Assembly: GCF_004297185.1 (NCBI RefSeq)
Contig: NZ_PGCL01000001.1
Span: 434,001 to 498,000, forward strand
Direction of reading: 5' to 3'
Length of the DNA stretch: 64,000 bases
DNA from: Methanofollis fontis
GTDB taxonomy: Archaea; Halobacteriota; Methanomicrobia; Methanomicrobiales; Methanofollaceae
Below, one piece after another: positions 1 to 10,162 of this stretch (positions within the stretch are counted from its first letter, which is position 1; every line of letters begins with the position of its first letter). The notes under the pieces are model-generated. The model was not told the DNA's origin. It ran no database searches and saw only the letters and a program-made list of their open reading frames with translations. The translations under genes and the position numbers were made by a program.

Positions 1-176
1 TGACCCACCCCCGTCAATGGGATAGGGCCGGAATTGAGGGTATCGATGGAAGGGGAGGTGGCGTGTATTCTCGAATGACTCCTTTATCCCGGTGTTTGTC
101 CGGGGCGGTCCTCCCCCTCCGGTGTTCTTCCTGCACCCCCCCGTCACCGCTGATCCGGGAGGAGAACACCCCCCCT
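1..176. other. Left-edge non-coding stretch
   Basis: No convincing gene is visible here. The short open frames that cross this stretch run antisense into purE and have low-complexity, Pro/Arg-rich translations. It most likely holds the 3' flank of purE and of a gene outside the window. Confidence 0.4.
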
Positions 177-566
177 TCAGACAACCCCAAGAATCCTTGC
201 GGCGAGATGGGCGGCGTTCTCCCCGCCGTCCACGGCCACGCAGGCGACCGGCACGCCTCTTGGCATCTGGACGATGGAGAGGAGGGCGTCGAGGCCCCCC
301 ATGAGTGTGCCGGAGACCGGCACCCCGATCACGGGTCGTTTCGTCTTCGAGGCTACGACCCCCGGCAGGGCGGCAGCCATCCCGGCGATGCAGATGAAGA
401 TGCGGGCGTCTGAGGAGGCGATGTAGTCGTCGAGGCGGTCAGGATCGCGGTGGGCCGAGATCACCTGCATATCATGGGATATCCCGTATTCTTCGAGCAC
501 TTTTACGGCTTTTTCGGCGATGACGGCATCCGAGGCCGAGCCTGTGATGATGGCAACATCGGGCAT
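177..566 (-). CDS. purE: PurE, AIR carboxylase / N5-CAIR mutase
   Basis: This 129-residue protein is a purine biosynthesis enzyme that forms 4-carboxyaminoimidazole ribonucleotide from AIR or N5-CAIR. Visible family motifs are GSASD near the N-terminus, SAHRDPD, a glycine/alanine-rich [11 protein letters not shown] loop and the conserved [13 protein letters not shown] segment. The start at 566 is chosen because [13 protein letters not shown] is the normal family N-terminus; the open frame continues upstream for about 98 residues with no PurE similarity. The length fits single-domain PurE. It is transcribed divergently from the class V aminotransferase gene across about 200 bp. Whether it uses bicarbonate/ATP-derived N5-CAIR or CO2 directly cannot be settled from sequence alone. 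No purK is visible in the window. Confidence 0.93.
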   Translation of the reverse strand: MPDVAIITGSASDAVIAEKAVKVLEEYGISHDMQVISAHRDPDRLDDYIASSDARIFICIAGMAAALPGVVASKTKRPVIGVPVSGTLMGGLDALLSIVQMPRGVPVACVAVDGGENAAHLAARILGVV

Positions 567-774
567 GGCGAATCGTATGTGATTGTGCGGTCCCGGCGGA
601 TTAGATCTTCTGTCCGGGGGAGGGTGCTGATCATCCATGTGGTCGAGGTCGGGCTCCGGAGCGGGGTGTATCTGGGGTATTGAGGGGAAATATCGCCCCC
701 GTTGTCTCCGCACCGTGTGTCCCCCATGAAAACCTACATTGCCCCGGACGGTAAACCAGTACACGCTGATCTGT

Positions 775-2366
<1,592 letters not shown>

Positions 2367-2415
2367 ACCGACAGAATAATCAAAGGATACTCACACGATC
2401 AAACAGGAGAGACCC

Positions 2416-2823
2416 ATGGCAATCAAGATCGGCTTTGTGGTCGCGGAGTTCAACCGCGATATCACCTATATGATGGAGATCGAAGGACGGGAGCACGCCC
2501 AATTCCTGGGTGCCGAGGTGACCGAGACCATCTATGTCCCCGGCGCCTACGACATGCCCCTTGCAATCAAAAAACTGCTCACAAAGGGCGATATCGACGC
2601 CGTCGTCACTATCGGCTGCGTCATTGAGGGGGCGACCCAGCACGACGAGATCGTCGTCCAGCACGCCGCCCGCAAGATCATCGACCTCTCCCTGGAGTAC
2701 AATAAACCCGTCGCCCTCGGCATCTCCGGGCCGGGCATGACCCGGATGGAGGCCACCGAGCGGATGGATTACGCCAAGCGTGCCGTTGAATCGGCCGTCA
2801 AGATGATTCAGAGATTGGAATGA
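2416..2823 (+). CDS. ribH: 6,7-dimethyl-8-ribityllumazine synthase
   Basis: A 135-residue lumazine synthase, the step immediately before RibC. It condenses 5-amino-6-ribitylamino-uracil with dihydroxybutanone phosphate. Family signatures are VVAEFNRDI near the start, the substrate-binding [14 protein letters not shown] and [14 protein letters not shown] with its catalytic-type histidine. A purine-rich ribosome site (caggagag) sits 5-6 bases before the ATG. The length fits the compact archaeal form. Its stop overlaps the start of the next aminotransferase gene by 4 bases, so ribC, ribH and both flanking aminotransferase genes appear to be co-transcribed. Confidence 0.95.
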   Translation: MAIKIGFVVAEFNRDITYMMEIEGREHAQFLGAEVTETIYVPGAYDMPLAIKKLLTKGDIDAVVTIGCVIEGATQHDEIVVQHAARKIIDLSLEYNKPVALGISGPGMTRMEATERMDYAKRAVESAVKMIQRLE

Positions 2824-3959
2824 GGGCCCTCTCAGAGAAGGTGGGTGCGGTCGCCCCCTCGGCGACCATCCAGATATCGGATGCCGCAAAACGGATGAGA
2901 CGGGAGGGGATCGACGTGATCTCCCTCTCCATCGGCGAACCCGACTTTGCGACACCCGAGCATATCGTGGCGGCCTGCTGCGACGCCCTCGCTCGCGGTG
3001 AGACCCATTACGCTCCTTCGAACGGGATCCCTGAACTCCTGACCGCCATCGCCGAGAAATCTCGGACCGGGAACGGCATTCCCTGCGAAGCGGCCAACGT
3101 AATCGCCACCTGCGGGGCGAAGGACGCCATCTTCCAGGCGATGCAGGCCTGCCTGAACCCCGGCGACGAAGTGGTCCTCCCCGACCCCTCCTGGGTGAGT
3201 TATGAGCCCTGCATCCAGATGGCCGGCGGGCGGGCGGTGCACCACCCTCTGCGCTCCCCCTCCTTCCAGATCGACGACGCCATCCTGGAGCGGGTGGGGC
3301 CGCGGACCCGGATGATCGTGGTGAACACCCCGTCCAACCCGACCGGCACGGTGCTCTCCCGGCAGTCGTTGCGCCTCGTGGCCGATCTCTGCCAGGACTA
3401 CGACCTCATCGCCCTCTCGGACGAGATCTACGAGAAACTCATCTACGAGAAGGAGCACATCTCTCTGGCCTCCCTCGACGGCATGGCCGAGCGCACGATC
3501 ACCGTCAACGGTTTCTCCAAGGCCTATGCAATGACCGGGTGGCGTCTCGGCTGGGCGGTCGCCCCACTGCCGATCCTGCGGCAGATGGCAAAGGTGCAGC
3601 AGCATTCGGTCTCCCATCCGCCGACCTTTGTGATGTGGGGCGGTGTTGCGGCCCTCACCGGTGACCAGTCCTGCGTGGAGGCGATGCGGCGCGAGTTCGC
3701 CGACCGCCGCAGGTATATGCTCGACGAGTTCGGCGCCATGGACATGACGGTCGCCCCGCCGGACGGCGCCTTCTATGTGTTCGTACAGGTCGAGGGCGAC
3801 GACATGGCGGTGGCGGAGGAATGGCTCCATTCGGCCCATGTGGCGGCGACGCCGGGCAGCGCTTTCAACGCCCCCGGATGGATGCGCCTCTCCTATGCCG
3901 CCTCCCTCCCCTCCCTCAAAGAGGCAGCACGACGGATCCGGCTCTGGAAGAGCAGGTGA
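2820..3959 (+). CDS. Aspartate aminotransferase (class I/II PLP)
   Basis: A 379-residue fold-type I aminotransferase. It has the [16 protein letters not shown]-terminal signature, [12 protein letters not shown], and the PLP lysine in [16 protein letters not shown] (Lys234). The expected role is aspartate/2-oxoglutarate transamination. In methanogens that make coenzyme M from cysteate, this enzyme class also converts L-cysteate to sulfopyruvate (established for the Methanosarcina route). The cysteate synthase and ComDE genes are on the same strand at 57.8-60.2 kb, so this gene could supply the missing step, but that is inference. The gene begins inside the ribH stop and ends 6 bp before the sensor gene. 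Confidence 0.88.
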   Translation: MRALSEKVGAVAPSATIQISDAAKRMRREGIDVISLSIGEPDFATPEHIVAACCDALARGETHYAPSNGIPELLTAIAEKSRTGNGIPCEAANVIATCGAKDAIFQAMQACLNPGDEVVLPDPSWVSYEPCIQMAGGRAVHHPLRSPSFQIDDAILERVGPRTRMIVVNTPSNPTGTVLSRQSLRLVADLCQDYDLIALSDEIYEKLIYEKEHISLASLDGMAERTITVNGFSKAYAMTGWRLGWAVAPLPILRQMAKVQQHSVSHPPTFVMWGGVAALTGDQSCVEAMRREFADRRRYMLDEFGAMDMTVAPPDGAFYVFVQVEGDDMAVAEEWLHSAHVAATPGSAFNAPGWMRLSYAASLPSLKEAARRIRLWKSR

Positions 3960-3965
3960 TTTACC

Positions 3966-5711
3966 ATGAATCAGAAGGGCATATGCGGTCGGGACACCCT
4001 GATGGCCCTCCTGATCCTCTTCTTTTTCACCCTCTGCGCCGTTCTCCCGGTATCGGCGGCAGAGGACGGCACGGTCCTCCTCCTCCACTCCTATCATGAG
4101 GGGCTCGATTGGCCCGACGATGTCACCGACGGTGTCCGCTCCGTGCTCACCTCCGGCCAGGGGGATATCGACCTCTATGTCGAGTACATGGACACCCCGC
4201 GGCTCGGGCAGTCTGATTATGCGGACCGCACCGCCGCTATTTTGGGGCTCAAATATGCCAACCTCACCTTCGACACCATCATCTGCTCAGACGAGTACGC
4301 CTTCCACTTCCTGCGGGAGCACCACGACACCCTGTTCCCCGGGACGCCGGTGGTCTTCTGCGGCCTGAACTATTATGAGGACGCCTACCGCGAGGGCTGG
4401 GAGAACTGCACCGGCATTGTCGAGGCCTACGACGTCGGCGGCACCATCGACGGCGCCCTCACCCTGGAGCCCGATATCGATACGGTGTATGTGGTGAACG
4501 ACGCCACCGCCACCGGCCTCTCCAACCGGCAGATCATCGAGAGCCTCTCGGAGGAGTATGCCGGTCGCCTCACCTTTGTCCATTCCACGGACGGAACCCT
4601 CGGAGAGGTGCGGGAGGAGGTCCGTACCCTCCCGCCGGACTCGATCGTACTGCTGATGACCTTCTATCGCGGCGCCGACGGAGAGTATTATGAATATGAG
4701 GACGCCGCCGCAGCGATCTCCTCTGCCTCCCCGGTGCCGGTCTACGGCGTCTGGGACGTCTATCTGGGCCACGGCATCGTCGGCGGAAAACTCATCTCCG
4801 GAGAGAGTCAGGGACGGACGGCCGCCGGGATGGCCCTCCGGATCATGAAGGGCGAGGACCCGTCCTCCATCCCGGTGATCACCGACCTGCAGGGCGAGTA
4901 TGTCTATGACTATTTCCAGCTCGGCCGCTACAGTCTTGAAAAGGCGCCCCTCCCCGAGGGTGCGGCGGTGGTCAACCGCCCGCCTGGATCGGTGGAGATC
5001 GATCGGGGCGTGCTGATCGCGGGCGTCTCGGCGATCGCCGTGCTGGTAATCGCCGTCATCTTTCTGCTCTGTACGATCCGGATCCGGAAACGGGGCGAAC
5101 GGGCGCTGCGGCGGAGTGAGGAGAAGTTCAGGCTGATCGCCGAACGCACCTTCGACATCATCTTCGCGATGGACCTGCAGGGCCGCTTCACCTATCTCTC
5201 TCCCTCGCTCCTCCGGGTGAGCGGGTATGCACCGGAGGAGTGCATGGGCGTGCCCTTCACGAAGACGGTCGATCCGGTGGACCATGAGCGCTGCGCCGCC
5301 GCCATTGCCGCAGCCGCCGCCGGAAAGAGCATCGAAGGGCTGGAGGTGCTCTTCCGCAAGAAGGACGGCACCATGATATACCTGGAGATCAACTCCGCCC
5401 CGGTGTATGTGGACGGCGTGGTGACCGGGTTCCAGGGCGTGGGGCGTGAAATCACCGAGCGCAAACAGATCGAACATATGCGCTCAGAGGCCTTCGACCA
5501 GATCGACCGGAACATCGAGCAGTTCGCCGCCCTGGGCGACGAGATCAGAAACCCTCTGGCCGTTATCGTGGGCGTGGCCGACCTCTACTGTGATAAGGAG
5601 CAGGCGGACCGGATCATGGAGCAGACCCGGATCATCGATGCGATCATCACCAGACTCGATATCGGCTGGATCGAGTCGGAGAAGGTGCGGGAGTTCCTCA
5701 GGAAGCACTGA
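3966..5711 (+). CDS. Membrane sensor: extracellular ABC-substrate-binding-like domain, PAS, truncated DHp
   Basis: A 581-residue signalling protein. Residues about 12-34 form an N-terminal membrane or signal segment, and about 35-335 form an extracytoplasmic domain with a periplasmic-binding-like alternation of strands and helices. A second membrane helix lies near 349-372, and a PAS domain (FDIIFAMDLQGRFTYLSPS) at about 385-500. The tail resembles a histidine-kinase dimerisation helix, but the usual HEIRNPL motif reads GDEIRNPLAVI and there is no HATPase domain, so it should not autophosphorylate. It probably works as a dimerising ligand sensor that talks to a partner kinase. The final helix ending WIESEKVREFLRKH is typical of methanogen PAS proteins. 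Confidence 0.75.
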   Translation: MNQKGICGRDTLMALLILFFFTLCAVLPVSAAEDGTVLLLHSYHEGLDWPDDVTDGVRSVLTSGQGDIDLYVEYMDTPRLGQSDYADRTAAILGLKYANLTFDTIICSDEYAFHFLREHHDTLFPGTPVVFCGLNYYEDAYREGWENCTGIVEAYDVGGTIDGALTLEPDIDTVYVVNDATATGLSNRQIIESLSEEYAGRLTFVHSTDGTLGEVREEVRTLPPDSIVLLMTFYRGADGEYYEYEDAAAAISSASPVPVYGVWDVYLGHGIVGGKLISGESQGRTAAGMALRIMKGEDPSSIPVITDLQGEYVYDYFQLGRYSLEKAPLPEGAAVVNRPPGSVEIDRGVLIAGVSAIAVLVIAVIFLLCTIRIRKRGERALRRSEEKFRLIAERTFDIIFAMDLQGRFTYLSPSLLRVSGYAPEECMGVPFTKTVDPVDHERCAAAIAAAAAGKSIEGLEVLFRKKDGTMIYLEINSAPVYVDGVVTGFQGVGREITERKQIEHMRSEAFDQIDRNIEQFAALGDEIRNPLAVIVGVADLYCDKEQADRIMEQTRIIDAIITRLDIGWIESEKVREFLRKH

Positions 5712-5776
5712 GGGATCATTGATATGGCCGGCGAACGACCCCTCCCCATGACAGAAGAGCCCGGGGAGGGACAAGA

Positions 5777-6142
5777 ATGAAGGAGCGGTTCGTGGTGCTC
5801 TGGCGGCGGAGCAAAAACGCTCCCTGCCCCTACCGCTCCTCGGACACCGACCGATCCCTCCCCGAACTGCTCAAGGAGATCCTCCCCCTGCTCCGGGAGG
5901 GCGGGGTCGAGACGGAGGTGCGGGTGGAGGAGGCGGGGAATGGCGCCGGGATCTTTTTCAACGACCTGCCCCTCGACGACCTGATCGCCATCGCCGGTGG
6001 GGCGGAGCGCTACTGTTCGGGGCCGTCCAGGATGGAGGAACTCGGGCGTCCTGACCTGGCATTTGATCCCGATGCGCCGTTCGGCTGCGTCGTCCCGGAG
6101 ATCCTCTTCAGAAAAGCGGTGCTGCTCGCCCTCGAGGACTGA
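5777..6142 (+). CDS. Hypothetical protein, DUF2703-like (thioredoxin-fold suspected)
   Basis: A 121-residue soluble protein with no firm name. The pattern resembles DUF2703-type small proteins: an early Cys (NAPCPYRSSD), a helix rich in leucine (SLPELLKEILPLL), then GVETEVRVEE, the NDLPLDDLIAIAGG strand-turn, and a terminal VPEILFRKAVLLAL helix. In that family the early cysteines suggest a redox or metal-binding thioredoxin-like fold; here only single cysteines at the equivalent places are seen. A gggaggg ribosome site precedes the ATG by 6 bases. It lies 65 bp after the sensor gene and before a separate promoter. Confidence 0.55.
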   Translation: MKERFVVLWRRSKNAPCPYRSSDTDRSLPELLKEILPLLREGGVETEVRVEEAGNGAGIFFNDLPLDDLIAIAGGAERYCSGPSRMEELGRPDLAFDPDAPFGCVVPEILFRKAVLLALED

Positions 6143-6151
6143 GCGTCCATC

Positions 6152-6160
6152 ATATATATA
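6152..6160 (+). promoter_or_regulatory. TATA box of the Yip1-like gene
   Basis: An alternating AT run (atatatata) stands out in GC-rich DNA. It is centred about 28 bp before the ATG at 6185, so transcription would start almost at the start codon and give a leaderless mRNA. Confidence 0.6.
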
Positions 6161-6184
6161 CGGTGGGGCGCAGAATCGATCTCC

Positions 6185-6832
6185 ATGACTCACCCGATTA
6201 TCGAGGTCGCCCTCAACCCGGATGCCTTCTTCAGGAAGCGGGCGGACAGACCGCCCGAACTGAAGGTCCCCGCCCTGATTGTGCTGATCACCGGCATCAT
6301 CGGCGGGATCGGCGCCTATATGACGACAAATCTCATCGCCCCGGCCTTTCCGCCAGAGGTCCAGGGGATCATGGGGGTTGCGGCCATTGTTGCGGCGGTG
6401 GGGGCGGTGGTCTTTTCCCTCATCGTCTGGGTCGTGATCGCTGTCCTGTTCTATGGGGTGTCGTCGGTGCTCGGCGGGAGCGGCGACCTGAAAAAGACGA
6501 TCGAGGCGACCGGCTACGGCTATGTGCCGGAGATCCTGGGATCGCTGATGAGTCTTGCCCTGACCATCCAGTTCGCCTCCTCCTTCGCCCTGCCGCAGAT
6601 CGACTTCAACGATCCCGCGGCCGTGACCGCCCTCCAGGAGTCGATCACCCATTCGCCGATGATGATGGCGGCGGTGCTGATCAGCATCGTCTTCCTGCTC
6701 TGGAGCGCCAACATCTGGGTCTATGGCGTGAAGTACGCCCGTCACCTCAGCCTGAAGAACGCCGCCATCAGCGTCGGTGTGCCGGTGGCCATATATATCA
6801 TCTACCAGATCATCACCCTTGGAGTTGTGTAG
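6185..6832 (+). CDS. Yip1-family integral membrane protein
   Basis: A 215-residue protein with about five predicted membrane helices, including LKVPALIVLITGIIGGIGAY and a following AIVAAVGAVVFSLIVWVVIA helix. The N-terminal motif NPDAFFRKRADRPPELKVP and the central GGSGDLKKTIEATGYGYVP are typical of the Yip1/YIPF domain. Prokaryotic members are widespread in archaea and have no settled function. The gene stops one base before the ATG of the S-layer-like gene, so both are probably made from one transcript. The two products may work together at the membrane, but this is inference. Confidence 0.72.
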   Translation: MTHPIIEVALNPDAFFRKRADRPPELKVPALIVLITGIIGGIGAYMTTNLIAPAFPPEVQGIMGVAAIVAAVGAVVFSLIVWVVIAVLFYGVSSVLGGSGDLKKTIEATGYGYVPEILGSLMSLALTIQFASSFALPQIDFNDPAAVTALQESITHSPMMMAAVLISIVFLLWSANIWVYGVKYARHLSLKNAAISVGVPVAIYIIYQIITLGVV

Positions 6833-7987
6833 ATGAAGCGGTCCCTGCTGTTCTGTGCGGTGCTCCTGCTGCTGCTCGCCGGGGCGGTCTCGGCGGCCAC
6901 CCCGGAGGAGAACGCCGCCCGCGTGACGGTGACAGGTTTTACCGTCGATCCGGCCGTGCTGATGCCGGACGATGTGGCGACGGTGACGGTGACAGTGAAA
7001 AACACCGCAGACGAGAGCGTTCCCCTGCGGAGCGCCAGGATGTATACGGACTCGAATATCCTGATTCTGGACGATCCCTACCGCACCTTCGGCTCCATCG
7101 GCCCCGGGAACCAGGTCTCGTTCACGTTTACGGTTGAGGCGGACGCCGGCGACGGCATCTATTATCCCATCTTCGTCATTGACTTCAGGGACGCCGGGTC
7201 CCTCCGCTACCCGGTGACCGTGAAGGTGGAGGAGACCGAGCCGCGGCTGGCGGTCGTGGACCGTCCGGACTCCTTCACTGAAGGCAAGAAGGAGACGGTG
7301 CGGGTGACGGTGAGCAACCCCCGCACCGGCGAGATCAACGGGGTCACCGTCGTGCCCTCGGGCGCCGGGATCGAGTCGGTGCCGACGAGTGCGTTTATCG
7401 GTGCCCTGGCCCCAGACCAGAAGTCCGAGGTGACCTTCAACATCACCCCGCACCAGGAGACCGATCTGGTGATGACCGTTCATTACCGGAACGGCAAGAA
7501 CCAGCGGAGCATGGCGGCGAGCCTTCCAATCGTCTTCACCGACAATAAAAAACGGGCGGAGATCGTGGTTTCCGGGATCGAGGTGGTCCGTGAGGGCGGG
7601 ATCTACCGGGTGAGCGGCGACGTCACCAATACCGGTCTTGAGGTGGCGAAGGCCGTGGTGATCAGTGTCGGGGCACCCGGCGTCCCGGTGGAGCCGAACC
7701 GGCTGTATCCGGTTGCCTCCCTGGACCCGGACGACCTCTCGAACTTCGAGGTCACCTTCACCGCCGAGAACACCACCACCGTCCCGCTGGTCATCGAGTT
7801 CAAGGACGAGAACGGGAACCTTTACCGGAGCACGACCGAGATCTCAATCGGTTCGACGGCGTCCTCACCCTCCGAGAACGAGGAGTCCCTCCCTCTCGGC
7901 ATGATCGCCCTGATCGTGGCGGTGATTGCGGTGATCGCCGGGGTCATCTGGTATTCCTGGAAACGGGCGCAGCAGAACGAGGAATAG
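6833..7987 (+). CDS. Membrane-anchored S-layer-like (COG1361/CARDB-type) protein
   Basis: A 384-residue exported protein. It has a signal peptide (LLFCAVLLLLLAGAVSAA), several consecutive beta-sandwich repeats, and a C-terminal anchor helix (LGMIALIVAVIAVIAGVIW) ending in a short basic tail. Each repeat contains a phrase like VTVTVKNTADES or VSGDVTNTGLEVAK, the hallmark of CARDB/NEW3-type domains grouped as COG1361 S-layer-related proteins. Such proteins sit on the outer face of the archaeal membrane. It directly follows the Yip1-like gene with no gap. An AT-rich stretch at about 7999-8008 may terminate transcription. Confidence 0.75.
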   Translation: MKRSLLFCAVLLLLLAGAVSAATPEENAARVTVTGFTVDPAVLMPDDVATVTVTVKNTADESVPLRSARMYTDSNILILDDPYRTFGSIGPGNQVSFTFTVEADAGDGIYYPIFVIDFRDAGSLRYPVTVKVEETEPRLAVVDRPDSFTEGKKETVRVTVSNPRTGEINGVTVVPSGAGIESVPTSAFIGALAPDQKSEVTFNITPHQETDLVMTVHYRNGKNQRSMAASLPIVFTDNKKRAEIVVSGIEVVREGGIYRVSGDVTNTGLEVAKAVVISVGAPGVPVEPNRLYPVASLDPDDLSNFEVTFTAENTTTVPLVIEFKDENGNLYRSTTEISIGSTASSPSENEESLPLGMIALIVAVIAVIAGVIWYSWKRAQQNEE

Positions 7988-8119
7988 GCTCCAGACCTTT
8001 TTTTATAACCGCTCGTTTCGGGAGATGTCGGGAGGGGCGGACCCTTCCGTCACCACGCTCCCCCTCTCATGGAATACGAAAAAAGGGTGTATGTTCAGGT
8101 TCGAAGGCCCTTCCCCCCC

Positions 8120-8311
8120 TCACTCCTGCGCCATGATCGCCCCGATCACGATCAGCCCGAGGCCGATGAGGACCACAACGAGTTCGATGACGCCGATGAG
8201 GAATGCGATCACCTCGGGGGCGAGCAGCGAGATGCCGAAGATGCCGAGGGCCGCAAGCACCAGCCCGACGACGATCATTGCGATGCCTGTTTTGTCCATG
8301 GACGTTTTCAC
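8120..8311 (-). CDS. Small two-helix membrane protein
   Basis: A 63-residue hydrophobic protein with a short polar N-terminus (MKTSMDKTG) and two glycine-rich membrane helices, roughly residues 10-30 and 38-60. Codon use is GC-rich like its neighbours. The second Met at residue 5 is an alternative start. Nothing identifies its function, and the long antisense frames here have low-complexity translations. It is divergent from the methyltransferase gene. Confidence 0.6.
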   Translation of the reverse strand: MKTSMDKTGIAMIVVGLVLAALGIFGISLLAPEVIAFLIGVIELVVVLIGLGLIVIGAIMAQE

Positions 8312-8412
8312 CAGCGATCCATTGTCGATAGGTGCATATAGGGATTGTGCCCCTCCCGTCGGTTGAGGCGGGGGCGACGGGGTTTTTTCTCATTGGAGGC
8401 CGACATACTCCC

Positions 8413-9249
8413 ATGGATGGCCGGATCGACTGGGCGGCGGTGTGGCGGACGGCGCTGGAGCGCCACCGTGCGAGCAGCGGGTTTGCCGGGCCCGACACCC
8501 TCTGGAAGGGGAGGGGGGCCGCCCGCCGGTATGACGGCAGCGAGCGGATGAGCGAACGCGTGGACCTGAGTCTTTCCGCCCTCCCCCTGCGGGCGGGGGA
8601 TGCGGTGCTCGATATCGGTGCGGGCCGCGGCACCCTCACCCTCCCGATCGCCCGGCTGGTGGATAGGGTCGATGCCGTCGAACCGTCCGGGGGGATGGCG
8701 GCGGTGCTCAGGGAACGGGTGGCGGCGGCTGGCCTCCGGAACATCGGGGTCGTCGAGAAACGCTTTGAGGACCTCGATCCCCTCCGCGACCTCGCCCCCC
8801 CCTACGATATCGTGGTCGCCTCGTTTTCCCTGGCCATGCCCGACCTCGCCGCCGCTCTTCTCAAGATGGAGGAGGTGGCCTCAGGATCGGTGCACATCTT
8901 CTGGCATGCGGGCACGCCGGCATGGGAGCGGCAGTATCTCGCCCTCTGGCCTGCCCTCCATGCCGCCCCCTATCGTCCGGTGCCGAAGGCCGAGGTGGTC
9001 TTCAACCTGCTCTGGGAGATGGAGCGCTATCCGAACCTGACTGTGCACCGTTTCACCGAAGAACGGCGTTTTTCCGGGATGGAGGACGCCCTTGCCTATT
9101 ATGCCCCCCGTTATTCGGCGAAAGACGAGCGGCAGGTCGGGGTGCTGACGGCGGCGCTTGAAGAATGGCTGAATGAAGAGGACGGGGACCTGGTGATGCG
9201 GGAGCGCTCCCGCTTCGCCCATATCTGGTGGGAGAAGGAAGGGGGTTAA
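8413..9249 (+). CDS. Class I SAM-dependent methyltransferase
   Basis: A 278-residue protein with the SAM-binding motif I VLDIGAGRGTLTLPIA, acidic loop VDAVEPSGGM (motif II) and motif IV-like YDIVVASFSLAM. These define a Rossmann-fold class I methyltransferase. The ATG at 8413 is preferred because ggagg at 8395-8400 lies just upstream and the earlier in-frame start at 8332 adds unrelated residues. The C-terminal half is rich in Trp/Tyr and is not diagnostic of substrate. Its 3' end overlaps the opposing small gene by 4 bases. Confidence 0.82.
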   Translation: MDGRIDWAAVWRTALERHRASSGFAGPDTLWKGRGAARRYDGSERMSERVDLSLSALPLRAGDAVLDIGAGRGTLTLPIARLVDRVDAVEPSGGMAAVLRERVAAAGLRNIGVVEKRFEDLDPLRDLAPPYDIVVASFSLAMPDLAAALLKMEEVASGSVHIFWHAGTPAWERQYLALWPALHAAPYRPVPKAEVVFNLLWEMERYPNLTVHRFTEERRFSGMEDALAYYAPRYSAKDERQVGVLTAALEEWLNEEDGDLVMRERSRFAHIWWEKEGG

Positions 9250-9488
9250 CGCTCCAGCGCCTGCCTCGCCCGGTGCGCCGCAACGTCCACCACGTCGTCG
9301 GGCACCTCCGCCCCCTCTCTGGAGAGCAGCACCGCCCACCCCTCCCCGGCGACCAGGATCCCGACCGGTTCGGCCCGGAAAAACCCTCCTTTCCCGACGG
9401 TGGCCGAATATGTGCGAACGATCGGCACGACCGCCCTCCCTGCCGCCAGGCGGGCCTGGCCGACCTCGACGCCCTGCTCCTCTTTCAT
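9246..9488 (-). CDS. Small GerW-like protein (tentative)
   Basis: An 80-residue protein translated from an ATG overlapping the stop of the DUF2953 gene by 4 bases. Its central phrase GRAVVPIVRTYSATVGKGG and the following EPVGILVAGEGWAVLL resemble the core of GerW/YtfJ proteins, where a VIP(V) strand leads into a PVA-LLVV strand. It lacks the long glycine-rich loop. It may be a reduced paralogue of the GerW-family protein encoded two genes upstream. The function is unknown. The start and coupling make it very likely to be a real gene. Confidence 0.6.
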   Translation of the reverse strand: MKEEQGVEVGQARLAAGRAVVPIVRTYSATVGKGGFFRAEPVGILVAGEGWAVLLSREGAEVPDDVVDVAAHRARQALER

Positions 9489-10153
9489 CCTTCACCCCGG
9501 ACCAGCGGCCAGACGGCGGTGCGCACCGGCGCCGAGAGAGCGAAGAACGCCGCCGCCACGAGCACGCTCAGCGGACGCTCGACCAGCAGCGCCCCATCCG
9601 CCCGCCCGGCGACCTCGCCGCCGTTGAAGAGGGGGTCCATCGCCACCGAGAAGGGCGTCGCCCACAATGCACCGTTTGCCGCCTGCACCATCCCGTAGAG
9701 CGTGCCGGTATCGGCGGGGTCGTCCAGTCCGGCCCTGAACCAGACCCGCCCACACCCGATCCGGCAGCGGGCGAGGAGGTAGCCGAGCAGGTCCAGGAAA
9801 CCGGGCAGCACCGCACGCGCGGCGGCGAGCGCCTCGCCGGGGGCGATCCCGGCCCCTTCTTCCTCTTCCGGTTCTGCCGTTTCTTCTTCCTCCACGGCTT
9901 CCTCCTCCTCGCCGCTGATCGGGACTGAGAAGAGCACCCGCCGCCCCAGGGCGACCCCGGCACTGAGGGCGCCCTCCTCCATCAACAGCCTCAGGGAGAG
10001 CACCGCCCAGCAGAAACGGCAGGACCCCCGCCATTCACCGGCGTCAAAGGATCCGGAGAAGCGGACCTCGAAGGGGACGAGCAGCAGGGCGTACAGAGAC
10101 AGCGCTAGGAGCGCGAGAAAAAAAAGGAGTACAGGCAGGTCGCCGCCGCCCAT
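9485..10153 (-). CDS. DUF2953-family membrane protein
   Basis: A 222-residue protein that starts with a membrane helix (LPVLLFFLALLALSLYALLL). A segment of the PFEVRFSGSFDAG type follows, then a highly acidic linker of more than 20 residues near 80-105. A C-terminal domain contains the CGRVWFRAGLDDPADTGTLYG motif diagnostic of DUF2953. In Firmicutes DUF2953 proteins (YtfI) are encoded beside GerW/YtfJ, and the same pairing is seen here. That supports a conserved two-protein unit outside sporulating bacteria. The C-terminal region has a second hydrophobic stretch (LSVLVAAAFFALSAPVRT). Confidence 0.8.
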   Translation of the reverse strand: MGGGDLPVLLFFLALLALSLYALLLVPFEVRFSGSFDAGEWRGSCRFCWAVLSLRLLMEEGALSAGVALGRRVLFSVPISGEEEEAVEEEETAEPEEEEGAGIAPGEALAAARAVLPGFLDLLGYLLARCRIGCGRVWFRAGLDDPADTGTLYGMVQAANGALWATPFSVAMDPLFNGGEVAGRADGALLVERPLSVLVAAAFFALSAPVRTAVWPLVRGEG

Positions 10154-10162
10154 GTCAGCGTG

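Noticed and set aside
5585-7483. A 632-codon open frame on the minus strand
   Set aside because: It is antisense to the sensor, DUF2703-like, Yip1 and S-layer-like genes, and the translation is His/Arg/Asp-rich without a domain.
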